The notes under the pieces were generated by a model that had not been told where the DNA came from, searched no databases, and saw only the letters and a program-made list of their open reading frames with translations. A DNA stretch of 6,940 nt, taken from contig JAQWYU010000058.1 in the NCBI GenBank assembly GCA_029253805.1, forward strand, positions 1 to 6,940, read 5' to 3'. A program made the translations under genes and the position numbers. Source of the stretch: Flavobacteriaceae bacterium. GTDB lineage: Bacteria; Bacteroidota; Bacteroidia; Flavobacteriales; Flavobacteriaceae. Positions within the stretch are counted from its first letter, which is position 1, and every line of letters starts with the position of its first letter. Below are positions 6,362-6,940 of the stretch, in pieces.

Positions 6362-6390
6362 AAAGCTTCATAGAAATGTGAGGCTTTTTT
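6362..6390 (+). terminator. Plus-oriented rho-independent terminator-like hairpin without an obvious gene
   Basis: AAAGCTTCA (6362-6370) pairs with TGAGGCTTT (6379-6387), nine pairs including one G-U, around an 8-nt loop, and is followed by a run of six Ts (6385-6390). The U-tract is on the plus strand, yet no plus-strand gene lies upstream. On the minus strand only three Ts follow, so it would work poorly there. Confidence 0.5.
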
Positions 6391-6503
6391 GGTGCATAAA
6401 ACCTACTATGAATTAAGGTTTACAACAACCCATACTGTTCTTAAGATCACTTACGACCATATCATAATTAAAAACAAACACGACTGTTTGATAGTAAGAA
6501 TAA

Positions 6504-6535
6504 AAAAGCCTTCAATATTATTACTGAAGGCTTTT
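6504..6535 (-). terminator. Rho-independent terminator of the repeat-protein gene
   Basis: AAAAGCCTTCA (6504-6514) and TGAAGGCTTTT (6525-6535) form a perfect 11-bp stem around a 10-nt loop. Read on the minus strand it is followed by six Ts (A run at 6502-6507) and lies about 25 nt past the stop codon of the upstream gene at 6561. On the plus strand only four Ts follow. Confidence 0.85.
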
Positions 6536-6560
6536 AAAAATTTGATTTTTAAATTATTCT

Positions 6561-6940
6561 TTAGTCACAATCTGTAGAATAAATCTCAGCTTGAGGGTAA
6601 TCTATACTGCCAAGTGTCAGACCCATTTCCTCATCACAGTCATATATCGCCCATGTATCATCAAAATTTGGGGATTCTGCAAACAGTCCGATTACATATC
6701 CGTTGTTCGTCATGTCAAATACCCATTCACCATAGGTAACCATGTTGTTTTCAGAATTCACCACGAATGTACCATCACTGTAGAATAAATAAGAGTATGT
6801 TGAGCCATTGTTATCAAATACCCATGGACATTCTGTCAAAATATTTGATGCACCCTGTTCAGTTGAACAATCATAATTATTATCGTCATTTCCGTCGTCA
6901 TTGCAATCAATATAATAAATGTAAGCTTGGGGATATACAA
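6561..6940 (-). CDS. C-terminal part of a tandem-repeat, probably secreted protein (5'-partial)
   Basis: The frame is open to the right edge of the window and gives 125 residues up to the stop. A TTG at 6837-6839 is the first possible start inside the frame, but the sequence continues upstream as sensible, repeat-related protein, so the real start lies beyond 6940. The segment YPQAYIYYIDC at residues 2-12 recurs as YPQAEIYSTDC at 114-124, a period of 112 residues, so the visible part is one full repeat unit plus the end of the one before. Between them is an acidic linker, DCNDDGNDDNNYDCS, which is cysteine-flanked and could bind calcium. After it comes a beta-rich stretch (CPWVF, YLFYSDGTFVV, YGEWVFD, GYVIGLF, TWAIYDCDEEMGLTLG). 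The alternating aromatic strands recall small lipocalin-like beta barrels, but I do not recognise the family. It ends in TDCD with no type IX tail. Export is inferred from composition only, as no N-terminus is visible. Confidence 0.7.
   Translation of the reverse strand, partial: VYPQAYIYYIDCNDDGNDDNNYDCSTEQGASNILTECPWVFDNNGSTYSYLFYSDGTFVVNSENNMVTYGEWVFDMTNNGYVIGLFAESPNFDDTWAIYDCDEEMGLTLGSIDYPQAEIYSTDCD

Larger units (their letters stand above)
6267..6560. other. Non-coding region upstream of the esterase gene
   Basis: This 294-bp gap between two minus-strand genes holds a probable esterase promoter, an alternating palindrome (6330-6351), a plus-oriented terminator-like hairpin (6362-6390) and the terminator of the repeat-protein gene (6504-6535). 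The short open frames across it are not convincing: the one at 6389-6577 begins with TTG and runs through a terminator. I see nothing else in 6391-6503. Confidence 0.6.

Noticed and set aside
6389..6577. 62-codon plus-strand open frame
   Set aside because: It starts with TTG inside a terminator U-tract, runs through a second terminator hairpin and ends in the opposite-strand gene; its composition is not protein-like.
6591..6788. 65-codon plus-strand open frame
   Set aside because: Antisense to the repeat protein, whose frame shows a real internal repeat.

Overview
The window looks like the chromosome of a marine- or freshwater-type Bacteroidetes, most likely a flavobacterium-like lineage. 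The DNA is AT-rich and start codons lack Shine-Dalgarno sequences. A secreted esterase carries a type IX secretion (Por) sorting tail, and Bacteroidetes-type promoters (TTG ... TAnnTTTG) can be seen. The species cannot be named from the sequence.

Layout. Positions 1-486 (+) hold the 3' part of an asparagine-synthetase-like gene that enters from outside the window and stops abruptly where it meets the next gene. Positions 467-2404 (-) are a compact two-gene unit: acetyl-CoA acetyltransferase followed, 3 nt later, by an SH3b-NlpC/P60 (C40) cell-wall peptidase. A 188-bp divergent intergenic region separates it from a PgpH-like membrane HD phosphohydrolase at 2593-4641 (+), the probable c-di-AMP hydrolase. 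Positions 4675-5067 (+) form a complete tRNA operon: promoter, tRNA-Ser(GCU), tRNA-Pro(UGG), tRNA-Arg(UCU) and a rho-independent terminator. Positions 5100-6266 (-) encode a secreted CE1/PHB-depolymerase-like esterase with a C-terminal type IX sorting domain. Positions 6267-6560 are a regulatory or non-coding stretch with a putative promoter, alternating palindromes and two terminator hairpins. Positions 6561-6940 (-) are the C-terminal end of a larger protein of about 112-residue repeats that runs off the window.

How the genes relate. Most of this is ordinary housekeeping and envelope biology rather than one dedicated system. The C40 peptidase (murein peptide turnover or recycling) and the PgpH-like protein (c-di-AMP, linked to envelope and osmotic homeostasis in other bacteria) are divergent neighbours, but nothing seen proves a functional link. 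The esterase and the repeat protein look like exported accessory products beside the tRNA cluster. The points most worth checking are the truncated gene at the left edge, the unannotated repeat architecture and wrong apparent start at the right edge, and the alternating palindrome plus orphan terminator between the two exported-protein genes. I see no CRISPR array, transposase, phage gene or defence system.
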